Shown: positions 8,451-16,335 of the stretch, in pieces | Position numbering within the stretch: the stretch's first letter is position 1 | Layout of the letters: each line of letters opens with the position of its first letter | Origin: Rhodanobacteraceae bacterium | Lineage (GTDB): Bacteria > Acidobacteriota > Terriglobia > Terriglobales > Acidobacteriaceae | DNA: 36,068 nt | Direction of reading: 5' to 3' | Assembly (NCBI GenBank): GCA_025350865.1 | Contig: JANXWZ010000151.1 | Span: 1-36,068, forward strand | Notes under the pieces: generated by a model | Seen by the model: the letters and a program-made list of their open reading frames with translations, nothing else | Databases searched by the model: none | Told to the model about the DNA's origin: nothing | Made by a program: the position numbers and the translations under genes

Positions 8451-10307
8451 ATGACGACCAAGCTCGCAAGCCCCTCCGTGGATTCCGTTACGCTGCCAAC
8501 AAAGAACAAGCACCTTGTCCGCTGGGTCGAAAAGATGGCAGACCTCTGCCAGCCGTCCCGCGTCCACTGGCTCACCGGCTCCGACGAAGAAGACGCTCAG
8601 CTCAAGCGCGAGCTCGTCGCCAACGGCACCTTCACGCCGCTCGACCCCGTCAAGTGGCCCGGCTGCTTCTATGCCCGCAGTTCGCCCAACGATGTCGCAC
8701 GGGTTGAAGACCGCACCTTCATCTGCTCCCTCTCCAAGGACAACGCCGGCCCCACCAACAACTGGGAAGACCCCTTCGTCATGCGCAAGAAGCTTAAGGC
8801 GCTCTTCAAGGGATGCATGACCGGCCGCACGATGTACGTCATGCCGTTCTCCATGGGCCCCATCGGCTCGCCCATGTCGCAGATCGGCGTGCAGCTCACC
8901 GACTCCGCCTACGCCGTCGTCAACATGCGCATCATGGCCCGCATCGGTACCCCCGTCTACGCCGAGATCGACAAGGACGAGAAGCGCGTCGTCCCGTGTC
9001 TCCACTCCGTCGGAGCCCCGCTCAAGCCGGGCCAGCAGGACGTCCCCTGGCCCCAGAACGACACCAAGTACATCGTCCACTTCCCGGAGACCCGCGAGAT
9101 CTGGAGCTATGGCAGCGGCTACGGCGGCAACGCGCTGCTTGGCAAAAAGTGCTTCGCCCTCCGCATCGCCTCCAACATCGCCCGCGACGAAGGCTGGATG
9201 GCCGAGCACATGCTCATCGTCGGCGTCGAATCGCCCGCCGATGCCACCGGCAAGACCGAAAAGACCTACGTCGCCGCCGCCTTCCCCTCGGCCTGCGGCA
9301 AGACTAACTTTGCCATGCTCATTCCGCCCGCCGGGTTCGACGGATGGAAAGTCTGGACCGTCGGCGACGACATCGCGTGGATCAAGCCCGACGCCACTGG
9401 CCAGCTCCGCGCCATCAACCCCGAAAGCGGTTTCTTCGGCGTCGCCCCCGGCACCAGCGAACAGACCAACCCCAACGCCATGGCAACCCTGCGCGCAAAC
9501 AGCATCTTCACCAACGTCGCGCAACTCACAACCAACGGCGTCCCCAACGGAGACATCTGGTGGGAGGGCATGACCGACACCCCACCCGCCGAAGCCATCG
9601 ACTGGCGCGGCAATCCCTGGACCCCAGACGTCGCAACTCCCGCCGCACACCCCAACGGACGGTTTACGGCTCCTGCCTCGCAGTGCCCGACCATCGACCC
9701 CTCCTGGGAAGACCCCAACGGCGTCCTCATCTCCGCCTTCATCTTCGGAGGCCGCCGCCCCACCACCATGCCGCTCGTCTTCCAGGCCTTCAACTGGTCT
9801 TCCGGCGTTTACATCGGCGCCACCATGGGCTCTGAAACTACTGCTGCGGCTGGAGGTAAAGTCGGGACTGTCCGCCGCGACCCCATGGCCATGCTTCCCT
9901 TCTGCGGCTATCACATGGGAGACTACTTCCGCCACTGGCTCCGCATGCAGCGTTCGCTTACCAGTACGCCCCGCATCTTCCACGTCAACTGGTTCCGCAA
10001 GGGGCCCGACGGCAAGTTCCTCTGGCCCGGCTACAGCGAAAACATGCGCGTCCTCAAGTGGATCGTCGACCGTGTGCGCGGCCGGGTTCGCGGCAAGGAA
10101 ACCCCCATCGGCTGGATCCCGAAGTACAACGACATGAACTGGAACGGCATGGACTTCTCACACGAGCAGTTCACCACGCTCCAGACCGTAGACCGCGAGC
10201 TCTGGAAGCACGAAGTGATGGGACACGAAGAGCTCTTCCTGCTCCTCCACGACCATCTCCCGCCGGAGATGATCTACGAGCGCGAACTCCTCATCTGCCG
10301 CCTCTAA
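8451..10307 (+). CDS. pckG: phosphoenolpyruvate carboxykinase (GTP)
   Basis: 618 residues, the normal size for GTP-dependent PEPCK. It converts oxaloacetate and GTP to PEP, CO2 and GDP and starts gluconeogenesis in the cytoplasm. I place the start at the ATG at 8451 ([11 protein letters not shown]), since the open frame upstream offers only a TTG at 8412. Visible signatures are [20 protein letters not shown], the P-loop [13 protein letters not shown] (about residue 278), the metal-binding VGDDIAWIK, the [16 protein letters not shown] segment, and the C-terminal [16 protein letters not shown] lid region. The stop overlaps by 4 nt the stop of the converging EAL-domain gene. A TTGACA lies at 8413-8418, but I could not find a well-spaced -10. 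Confidence 0.97.
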   Translation: MTTKLASPSVDSVTLPTKNKHLVRWVEKMADLCQPSRVHWLTGSDEEDAQLKRELVANGTFTPLDPVKWPGCFYARSSPNDVARVEDRTFICSLSKDNAGPTNNWEDPFVMRKKLKALFKGCMTGRTMYVMPFSMGPIGSPMSQIGVQLTDSAYAVVNMRIMARIGTPVYAEIDKDEKRVVPCLHSVGAPLKPGQQDVPWPQNDTKYIVHFPETREIWSYGSGYGGNALLGKKCFALRIASNIARDEGWMAEHMLIVGVESPADATGKTEKTYVAAAFPSACGKTNFAMLIPPAGFDGWKVWTVGDDIAWIKPDATGQLRAINPESGFFGVAPGTSEQTNPNAMATLRANSIFTNVAQLTTNGVPNGDIWWEGMTDTPPAEAIDWRGNPWTPDVATPAAHPNGRFTAPASQCPTIDPSWEDPNGVLISAFIFGGRRPTTMPLVFQAFNWSSGVYIGATMGSETTAAAGGKVGTVRRDPMAMLPFCGYHMGDYFRHWLRMQRSLTSTPRIFHVNWFRKGPDGKFLWPGYSENMRVLKWIVDRVRGRVRGKETPIGWIPKYNDMNWNGMDFSHEQFTTLQTVDRELWKHEVMGHEELFLLLHDHLPPEMIYERELLICRL

Positions 10308-11866
10308 TCGCTGGCCCGGGCAAACAACTCCGGCGGTAGCAGCGCCCTCAACTGCGCCGCCGGAACAGGCCTGCCAAACAGCCAGCCCTGCCCCAGAACC
10401 TCCGGCTCTGCCGCCCGGAAGTACCGCGCCTGCATCTCCGATTCGATTCCTTCCACCACCACCAGCAGATCCAGCTGCTTGGCCATATCCAGAATCTGCG
10501 GCACTACCGACGACCCGGGGTCCTGCGTCACCACCGAATGCGTAAACGCGCGGTCGATCTTGATGCCATCCACCCCCAGCCGGTGCAATGCCGCAAGGTT
10601 GGAATACCCCGTCCCGAAGTCGTCGATAAACACGCCGTAGCCGCGTTCCCTCAGCTTCGCAATCGCAGCGATGGAACTCTCGTGGTCCACCACTGATCTC
10701 TCTGTAATCTCCAGGACAATCTTCGACGGATCGATTCCCGCCGCTGCCAGCGACTGGTCTAGATGGCGGGAGAAGGACGGGTCGGTCAGGTCGGCCGGCG
10801 CAATGTTGATCGTCACCCGAAAGTTCCCCTTCAGCATGTCAGCCAGTTCTACCGCCGCACAACCCACCACCAGCTGCGTGATCTCCCTCGTAAATCCGCG
10901 GCGCTCCGCCAGCGCCACAAACACGTCCGGCCGAATTGACACTCCGTCCTCATCCACCCAGCGCACCAGCGCTTCCGCTGCCACAATCGCGCCCGTCGCC
11001 AGGTACACAATCGGCTGATACACCACCGTCAACGACCCCTGACGAAGTGCGCGCCGCAACTGGCTCTCCATCGACCGATATCGGCGGTAGAACAGCACCA
11101 GCACGATCCCCAGCATCGTGCCCAGCAGAGCGCCATCAAACACTGAACCCCGCAGCGCGCTTCGCCCGGCCGCCCGTATATCCTGCTTCGACTCAAATGC
11201 CACCACGCAACTCGACTTGCCCGCAGAGCAAACCGGTTGGAACAGCACCCCTCGCCGGTCGATCGGCTCTCCAGCCAACACCTCCGCGATGGTTAACGCA
11301 CTCTCCGGCCCAAACAACGCAAGCATGTGCTTCTTGTTCTGGTCGAAGTAAATCGCTGAGTAGTGCATCGGGGGCTCTTCCAGCGACTTCAGCAATTCCG
11401 GATTGAACACGATCGAGACGCCGTTCTGCTCCGTCACCACCCCAAACGTCCCATCCCCAAAGACCAGCGGAACCTCGCGCCGAAGCATCACGCCTGAGCT
11501 GACAATATCGACCGCCCCGGTGGACACCGGAGGGTCCAACCGTCCCACGCCGGTCGTGCAGTACAGGTTTCCATCGCGGGTGCGCCCCAGATCGCGAATA
11601 TGCGGCGCGTGGAACACATAATTCCGCATAAAAATCAGTTCAAGGTCCGAACAAAATTCCTGATTGTCCTGAGAGATGGATGCCACTGCCGCCGCGTTCT
11701 CCGCGCTGATCCGGTCGCCCAGATCGTTTAGCCGCTTGGCGTAGTCCAGCAGCTTCGCCCTCGCAGATCGCATCTGCACCGCGTGCGCGATCCCGTACGC
11801 CACCGCCATGCCGAGAGCGAAGCAGCCAACCACGATAGCGATTTGTGTCGCGAGAGTGCGTCTCAC
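10304..11866 (-). CDS. CSS-motif sensor with EAL c-di-GMP phosphodiesterase domain
   Basis: 520 residues starting at GTG (11864-11866), with GAGG 8 nt upstream; the overlapping ATG is followed at once by TGA. Residues 5-30 form a first membrane segment. A periplasmic region follows with the CSS-type cysteines ([16 protein letters not shown]). A second membrane segment ([18 protein letters not shown], about 245-265) leads to the EAL domain. That domain shows AEALVRW (the EAL motif), [34 protein letters not shown] with both Asp, DGIKIDRAF and VVEGIESE, so the Mg2+ and c-di-GMP ligands look intact and activity is expected. CSS-EAL proteins of the PdeC (YjcC) type are known to be tuned by periplasmic thiol redox state. 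No GGDEF domain is present. Confidence 0.93.
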   Translation of the reverse strand: MRRTLATQIAIVVGCFALGMAVAYGIAHAVQMRSARAKLLDYAKRLNDLGDRISAENAAAVASISQDNQEFCSDLELIFMRNYVFHAPHIRDLGRTRDGNLYCTTGVGRLDPPVSTGAVDIVSSGVMLRREVPLVFGDGTFGVVTEQNGVSIVFNPELLKSLEEPPMHYSAIYFDQNKKHMLALFGPESALTIAEVLAGEPIDRRGVLFQPVCSAGKSSCVVAFESKQDIRAAGRSALRGSVFDGALLGTMLGIVLVLFYRRYRSMESQLRRALRQGSLTVVYQPIVYLATGAIVAAEALVRWVDEDGVSIRPDVFVALAERRGFTREITQLVVGCAAVELADMLKGNFRVTINIAPADLTDPSFSRHLDQSLAAAGIDPSKIVLEITERSVVDHESSIAAIAKLRERGYGVFIDDFGTGYSNLAALHRLGVDGIKIDRAFTHSVVTQDPGSSVVPQILDMAKQLDLLVVVEGIESEMQARYFRAAEPEVLGQGWLFGRPVPAAQLRALLPPELFARASD

Positions 11867-12227
11867 ATGTAAATCCTCGTCCCGCGTGGCCCAATACCGG
11901 AATGACCTGATGCTATCTCAACCGCGTCCAGGACAAGGCGACAATCCCGCAGCGGCAGCAATTCAATTCACTCTGATGCCGCTTCCCTGCACGCCAGTGA
12001 CATCCGCATAAACTTCAGGCTCGACCCGCCAAAACAGGCCATGCCCCGCTGACATTTCGCTTGACGCAAAGCCTGATTTTCCGTACTCTTCTCGTTAGGG
12101 CATTGCTCCTCGCGCTTGCGTTGAGTTGAGCTGGCTCTAACGAAGTCCACCCACTTCGTTGCTTTACCGGAATAGCCACGCATCAGCCCCCACCGCGCTG
12201 CGTGGCTTTCCCTTTTAAGGTCAAATC
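11867..12227 (+). other. intergenic region without a supported gene
   Basis: About 360 nt between the start of the EAL gene and the first repeat before the MFS gene. A minus-strand open frame (11968-12312) crosses it, but the translation is Lys/Arg/Gln/Ser-rich with no domain and runs through the stem-loop repeat at 12228, so I do not call it. No tRNA, riboswitch or convincing promoter was seen. The stretch around 12060-12215 looks like more intergenic repeat sequence, but no second copy is in this window. Confidence 0.4.
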
Positions 12228-12298
12228 TGGGTGCCCCATTCTCGGCGCACAGTTTCATCCTGCGACAGGGTGGGGTATCGGCAAAGCCGACCGTCTTC
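12228..12298 (+). repeat. GGGTGYCCCAT-type stem-loop repeat, copy 2
   Basis: It opens TGGGTGCCCCAT. An imperfect stem is formed between 12234-12249 and TGCGACAGGGTGGGG (12260-12274). The tail GGTATCGGCAAAGCCGA contains the hairpin TCGGC-AAA-GCCGA and is followed by CGTCTTCC. This is the same order of parts as copy 1 at 3717. It ends about 30 nt before the MFS start codon, so it lies in the leader of that gene. Confidence 0.6.
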
Positions 12299-12329
12299 CC
12301 CATCCCAACCACGTAAACTCAATTCAAGG

Positions 12330-14024
12330 ATGCCCATCTCCACACCCAACACCGAGCCCACCACCGAGGCCGCCGCCCCCGCCGTCGCCTCCGGCTTCGC
12401 TCCCCTCCGCATCCCGCTTTTTCGCGACCGCTGGATCGCCGCCACCGTCTCCAGCCTCGGCACCTGGATGCAGGACACCGCCGGCACCTGGCTGATGACC
12501 GCCCTCACCACCAGCCCCCTGCTCATCGCGCTAATGCAGACGGCAGCCTCCCTCCCCATCCTCATCCTCGGCCTGCTCGCCGGGGCCACCGCCGACATCT
12601 TCGACCGGCGCAAGCTGCTCCTCTTCTGGCAGGCCTGGATGCTCGCCTCCGTCGCCATCCTTGCCGTCCTCACCTTCCTCGGTCACATCTCGCCCTGGGC
12701 CCTGCTGGCATTTACGTTCCTGCTCAACATCGGTGCCGCAATGAACAACCCGGCATGGCAAGCCATAGTGCCAGAACTCGTCCCCCGCAAGCTCATCCCC
12801 GATACCGTCTCTCTCAACGCAGCTTCCAACAACATCGCCCGAGCCGTCGGCCCCGCCCTCGGCGGACTCATGGTTGCCGCCTTCAAGACTCCGCACACCG
12901 GAGCCGGAGCCGTCTTCGCCCTCAACGCTATCTCCTTCGCCGGAGTCATCTGGGTTCTCGTCAACTGGAAGCGTACCCCGCTCTTCAAGTCCGCACTGCC
13001 CTCCGAGCGCATCGCCGGTTCCATGCGCGGCGGACTTCGCTACCTCCGCTATTCGCCGCAGCTCCAATCCTCGCTCGTCCGAGCTTTCGCCTACTGCTTC
13101 TTCGTCTCCGCGCTCTGGGCCTTGCTGGCCGTGGTCGCCCGCCGTGACCTCAAGCAAGGCCCTCTCGGCTACGGCATCCTCAACGGCGCACTCGGCGTAG
13201 GAGCGCTCCTCGCCGCCACCCAACTCCACCGTGTCCGTGCCAGCCTTTCCGCCGACCGCATCCTGTTCGTCGCGACCCTCTACCAATCCTTCACGCTGCT
13301 CGTGATGGCCTTCGTCCCCAACCCCTGGCTGCTGATCCCCGTCCTCGTGCTCTCCGGGTCTGCATGGACCGCCACCATGTCCTCGATCAACACCAGCGTC
13401 CAACTCTCGGTCCCGCCCTGGATCACCGCCCGCGCCCTCGGCATGTACATGATGACCTTCCAGGGAGCGATGGCTCTCGGCTCCATCCTCTGGGGTTTCA
13501 TCGCCGAACACAGCCAGCCGAACATCGCTCTCGCCGCCTCTGCTGCAGGCCTCGCCCTCTCACTGCCCATCGTCCACCGCTTCAAGATCCTGCAAGGGCC
13601 CATCCCCGACTTCAGCCCCTACCAATTCAAGCGCCCCGCCCCCCAATTAGTGGGTGTCCCATCTCAATCGGCTTCATCGATTGATGTGGGATTTGCAGAA
13701 CCCGATCTCAACGAAGGCCCCGTCCGTATCTCCATCGAGTACCGCATCCCCATCGACCGCTACGCCGACTTCACCCATGCCATCCACGATCTGCGCGGCG
13801 TTCGTCTCCGCGACGGAGCCTTCCGCTGGGCCGTCTACCGCGATGCCAATGATCCCACCCACCTCAACGAAACCTTCCTGATGGAATCCTGGCTCGACTA
13901 TCTCCGCTCCCGCGAGCGCACCACCGCCGCCGACACCGCCATCCGCGACCGCGTCTACGCCCTCCACAACGATCCCAACCCGCCCCGCGTAAGCCACCAG
14001 ATCTACGCCCGCGAACTGAGCTAA
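12330..14024 (+). CDS. MFS_3-family transporter with C-terminal cytoplasmic domain
   Basis: 564 residues from the ATG at 12330 (MPISTPNTEP). The open frame upstream to a GTG at 12231 runs through a repeat and is not credible coding. The N-terminal 420 residues form a 12-helix major facilitator domain: FRDRWIAATVSSLGTWMQD at the first helix, the loop GATADIFDRRKLLL (the family's D-R-x-x-x motif), SNNIARAVGPALGGLM, and ITARALGMYMMTFQGAMALG. The C-terminal 110 residues (EGPVRISIEYRIPIDRYADF to HQIYARE) form the ferredoxin-like/antibiotic-monooxygenase-like domain found in Pfam MFS_3 (TetA/enterobactin-exporter type) proteins. Between them, about residues 441-454 are encoded by an in-frame copy of a repeat (see 13651). 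Drug or siderophore efflux is possible; the substrate is unknown. Confidence 0.88.
   Translation: MPISTPNTEPTTEAAAPAVASGFAPLRIPLFRDRWIAATVSSLGTWMQDTAGTWLMTALTTSPLLIALMQTAASLPILILGLLAGATADIFDRRKLLLFWQAWMLASVAILAVLTFLGHISPWALLAFTFLLNIGAAMNNPAWQAIVPELVPRKLIPDTVSLNAASNNIARAVGPALGGLMVAAFKTPHTGAGAVFALNAISFAGVIWVLVNWKRTPLFKSALPSERIAGSMRGGLRYLRYSPQLQSSLVRAFAYCFFVSALWALLAVVARRDLKQGPLGYGILNGALGVGALLAATQLHRVRASLSADRILFVATLYQSFTLLVMAFVPNPWLLIPVLVLSGSAWTATMSSINTSVQLSVPPWITARALGMYMMTFQGAMALGSILWGFIAEHSQPNIALAASAAGLALSLPIVHRFKILQGPIPDFSPYQFKRPAPQLVGVPSQSASSIDVGFAEPDLNEGPVRISIEYRIPIDRYADFTHAIHDLRGVRLRDGAFRWAVYRDANDPTHLNETFLMESWLDYLRSRERTTAADTAIRDRVYALHNDPNPPRVSHQIYARELS
13651..13692 (+). repeat. GGGTGYCCCAT-type stem-loop repeat, copy 3, inside the MFS gene
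   Basis: 42 nt, exactly 14 codons. It begins TGGGTGTCCCAT and folds as CCCA..TCAATCG (from 13658) pairing with CGATTGA..TGGG (ending 13690), loop GCTTCAT. It is read in frame as VGVPSQSASSIDVG, in the linker between the membrane domain and the C-terminal domain. The preceding codon is TTA, rare in this gene. Confidence 0.65.
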
Positions 14025-14030
14025 CTAGGC

Positions 14031-14064
14031 TGGGTGCCCCATGTCTCGCTTCTGAGACATGGGT
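14031..14064 (+). repeat. GGGTGYCCCAT-type stem-loop repeat, copy 4
   Basis: It starts 6 nt after the MFS stop codon with TGGGTGCCCCAT. CCCATGTCTC (14038-14047) pairs perfectly with GAGACATGGG (14054-14063) over 10 bp with a 6-nt loop. There is no T-run after it, so it is not a standard intrinsic terminator, although a hairpin of this strength behind a stop could protect the mRNA end. Confidence 0.65.
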
Positions 14065-14171
14065 TATGATCGACCCTAAAATTTCGCGCTTACACCGTAT
14101 TCCTCTGCGGCACATGGAACCAGAACTCCAGCCTGCCGCCTCAAGCTCTTCTTCATCTTCGAGAAGCTCTT

Positions 14172-14294
14172 CTATTCCACAAGCGCCCGCGCATGGTCCG
14201 GCCTCGAAAAAAGCCCACCAACAGCACGCGAAGCAAGAATCGAAGGCACAAACACGATCCCCAGGTACACCACTGCAATCGCAAGATCAGGCAT
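14172..14294 (-). CDS. possible 40-residue single-span membrane peptide
   Basis: ATG at 14292-14294, with AGAGG 8 nt upstream. The peptide begins MPDLAIAVVYLGIVFVPSIL, one hydrophobic segment, followed by a basic/polar tail. It lies downstream of the SDR gene on the same strand, in a 342-nt gap that otherwise holds only the stem-loop at 14031 and a hairpin at 14333. It could also be the decayed N-terminus of a transporter such as a solute:sodium symporter; there is no frame continuing it. Codon choice (GTG, CTT, GGG) differs from the C-ending style of its neighbours. Weak call. Confidence 0.2.
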   Translation of the reverse strand: MPDLAIAVVYLGIVFVPSILASRAVGGLFSRPDHARALVE

Positions 14295-14332
14295 GGCAGA
14301 AAACCTCTGCCATCTATCTCGGCAACCCGCTT

Positions 14333-14350
14333 CCGGTACTTTAGTACCGG
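14333..14350 (-). terminator. hairpin downstream of the SDR gene
   Basis: CCGGTACT-TT-AGTACCGG is a perfect 8-bp inverted repeat, 17 nt past the SDR stop in the direction of transcription. No T-run follows on the minus strand, so it may be a Rho-linked 3' end or simply a stable mRNA end. Confidence 0.4.
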
Positions 14351-14366
14351 GAGTCCTCACCCTTGT

Positions 14367-15128
14367 CTACCGCAGGTTCAAGAACCCCCCATCCAGCGGA
14401 TAATCAACCCCCGTCAAAAACCCAGCCTCATCCGAACATAAGAACAACGCCAGATTCGCAACCTCCACCGGCTTCCCCATCCGCCCGATCGGCTGCGACG
14501 CCGCCAGCTTTGCAAATACCTCTTCCTCGCGCCCCGGATAGTTCGCCGCCAGATATCCATCCACGAACGGCGTATGCACCCGCGCCGGCGAAATGCAGTT
14601 GCACCGAATCTTGCACGCCAGATAATCCCGCGCAATCGAGAGCGTCATCGCGATCACCGCGCCCTTGCTCATCGAGTAACTGAACCGGTCCGCCAGCCCC
14701 GTCGAACCCGAAATCGACGCCATATTCAAGATCACCCCACCCCCCTGCCGCGACATCGCCCCCACCACCGCCCGCGTGCAGTTGTATACGCTCTTCACAT
14801 TCACGTTGAACACCCGCTCAAGGTCCGCCTCGGTCGTCGACTCCACCGTTCCGATCCCCGGAATCCCCGCGTTGTTCACCAGAATATCCACCCGCTCGCG
14901 CCCCAGAAGGTCGGCGAACACCCGGTCCACCTCCGCCTGATCCGCCACATTGCACACCATCGCCTCCGCGTTGGTCAGCTTCCGCGCCGCCGCCGCGGCT
15001 GCGTCTCCGTTCAGGTCCAACACGTGGACCCGCGCCCCCGCCTCGCAAAACGCCGTCGCAATTGCCAGCCCGATCCCACTCGCCGCCCCGGTCACCACAG
15101 CCGTCTTTCCATCCAGTCGAAATTTCAT
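14367..15128 (-). CDS. SDR-family dehydrogenase, sugar-acid type
   Basis: 253 residues from the ATG at 15128, supported by AGGGG 6 nt upstream; the frame's TTG one codon earlier is not needed. It is a classical short-chain dehydrogenase: cofactor motif TGAASGIG, an acidic residue after strand 2 (VHVLDLNGD, which favours NAD+), NNAG at the fourth strand, Ser in NMASISGSTG, and the YSMSK catalytic Tyr/Lys. The C-terminus LTGVDYPLDGGFLNLR is the usual end. It resembles SDRs of 2-keto-3-deoxy-fuconate/rhamnonate-type pathways, but no dehydratase or aldolase is adjacent, so the substrate is open. It is divergent from the Gfo/Idh/MocA gene, with 44 nt between starts. Confidence 0.9.
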   Translation of the reverse strand: MKFRLDGKTAVVTGAASGIGLAIATAFCEAGARVHVLDLNGDAAAAAARKLTNAEAMVCNVADQAEVDRVFADLLGRERVDILVNNAGIPGIGTVESTTEADLERVFNVNVKSVYNCTRAVVGAMSRQGGGVILNMASISGSTGLADRFSYSMSKGAVIAMTLSIARDYLACKIRCNCISPARVHTPFVDGYLAANYPGREEEVFAKLAASQPIGRMGKPVEVANLALFLCSDEAGFLTGVDYPLDGGFLNLR

Positions 15129-15172
15129 CAAATTCCCCTTTCTAAATCGCTAACTATACAATCATCCACGAT

Positions 15173-16273
15173 ATGCAAGACACAATCCACCTCGCAGCCA
15201 ACTTCGTCCAGATTGCCGCCGCCGCTCTTCCGCCCCGGCCAAAATCTCCTCGCCCCATCGTCACCATCGGGGCCGGAGGCATCGTCCGCAACGCTCACCT
15301 GCCAGCCTACGCCAAGGCCGGCTTCCCGGTCATCGCCGTCTCGGACCCCGCCCCCAACGTAGCCGCCACTCTCGCCAAAGACTTCAACATCCCCACCTCC
15401 TTCACCTCCGCTGCCGAAGCCATCGCCTTTGCCCCGCCCGACGCTGTCTTCGATATCGCCACCCCCGCCTCGCAGCTCGTGCACATCCTCCCGCTGCTGC
15501 CGCGCAACGCCACCGTCCTCTTCCAGAAACCCATGGGCGACACCCTCGAAGAGGCCCGTGCCATCCGCGACATCTGCCGCTCCCGCGACCTCACCGCCGC
15601 CGTCAACTTCTTCCTCCGTTATGCCCCCAACAACCTCGGCGCCCGAGCCCTCTTCGACCACGGCCTCCTCGGCCAACTCCACGATATCGAAGTCCAGGTC
15701 CGCACCTATACGCCTTGGCAACTGTGGAGCTTTTTGGACCACGCCCCGCGCCTCGAAATCCTCTACCACTCCATCCACTACCTCGACCTCGTCCGCAGCT
15801 GGCTCGGCAACCCGCAAGGCGTCTACGCCAAAACCGTTCGCAACCCCCAAACCCCCACCCACGCCCCCACCAAAACCGTCATGATCCTCGACTACGGGTC
15901 GAACACCCGCGTCTTCATCGCCACCAACCACTTCCACAACTTCGGCGACCGCTACCAGGAAAGCTTCGCCCTTTGGGAAGGCACCGCCGGCGCCGCCCGT
16001 ATCACCATCGGCCTCAATCTCGACTACCCCCACGGAAAGCCGGACACGCTCGAATTCGCAGCGCGCCCCGCACAATCCTGGCAAACCCTCCCAATCCGAG
16101 GCGAGGCCTTCCCCGACGCCTTCATCGGCACCATGGGCGCCCTGCAGGCCTACGCCGAGGGGACGTCCTCCACCCTGCCCTCGCACTTCGAAGACGCCTT
16201 CCAGACCATGGCGCTCGTCGAAGCCTGCTACCGCTCCAGCGACCGCCCCGCCGAACCCATCCCCTTCGACTAA
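15173..16273 (+). CDS. Gfo/Idh/MocA-family oxidoreductase
   Basis: 366 residues. The N-terminal 150 residues form a Rossmann domain: VTIGAGGIVRNAHLPAY (dinucleotide motif), VIAVSDP after strand 2, DIATPASQLVHILP, and FQKPMGDT, where the family's EKP is changed to QKP, a known variation. The rest is the alpha/beta substrate domain with HSIHYLDLVRSWLG holding the catalytic-type His. Family members oxidise or epimerise sugars, inositols or sugar nucleotides with NAD(P)(H). The ATG has no clear Shine-Dalgarno. A TACAAT about 14 nt upstream could be a -10, which would give a nearly leaderless mRNA. It shares a 44-nt promoter region with the SDR gene, so the two may be co-regulated. Confidence 0.9.
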   Translation: MQDTIHLAANFVQIAAAALPPRPKSPRPIVTIGAGGIVRNAHLPAYAKAGFPVIAVSDPAPNVAATLAKDFNIPTSFTSAAEAIAFAPPDAVFDIATPASQLVHILPLLPRNATVLFQKPMGDTLEEARAIRDICRSRDLTAAVNFFLRYAPNNLGARALFDHGLLGQLHDIEVQVRTYTPWQLWSFLDHAPRLEILYHSIHYLDLVRSWLGNPQGVYAKTVRNPQTPTHAPTKTVMILDYGSNTRVFIATNHFHNFGDRYQESFALWEGTAGAARITIGLNLDYPHGKPDTLEFAARPAQSWQTLPIRGEAFPDAFIGTMGALQAYAEGTSSTLPSHFEDAFQTMALVEACYRSSDRPAEPIPFD

Positions 16274-16335
16274 CCCTCTTCCACCCCAGGCCGATCAAGC
16301 ACTCGTAGGATCGTTGGTCCACACGGGGGTTCAGC

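Noticed and set aside
8226..9983. 585-codon open frame antisense to pckG and across the divergent promoter
   Set aside because: Mirror-frame shadow of pckG with a Gly/Val/Asp-rich translation. It also overlaps the start of the SGNH gene.
11968..12312. 114-codon minus-strand frame upstream of the MFS gene
   Set aside because: Its first part is the GGGTGYCCCAT repeat, and the rest is basic and low in hydrophobic residues with no domain. It is probably intergenic repeat sequence.
14066..14344. 92-codon Ser-rich plus-strand frame after the MFS gene
   Set aside because: No ribosome site, biased composition, and no motif.
15128..16186. 352-codon frame antisense to the Gfo/Idh/MocA gene
   Set aside because: Gly/Val/Glu-rich mirror frame; the sense frame has a full Rossmann domain.
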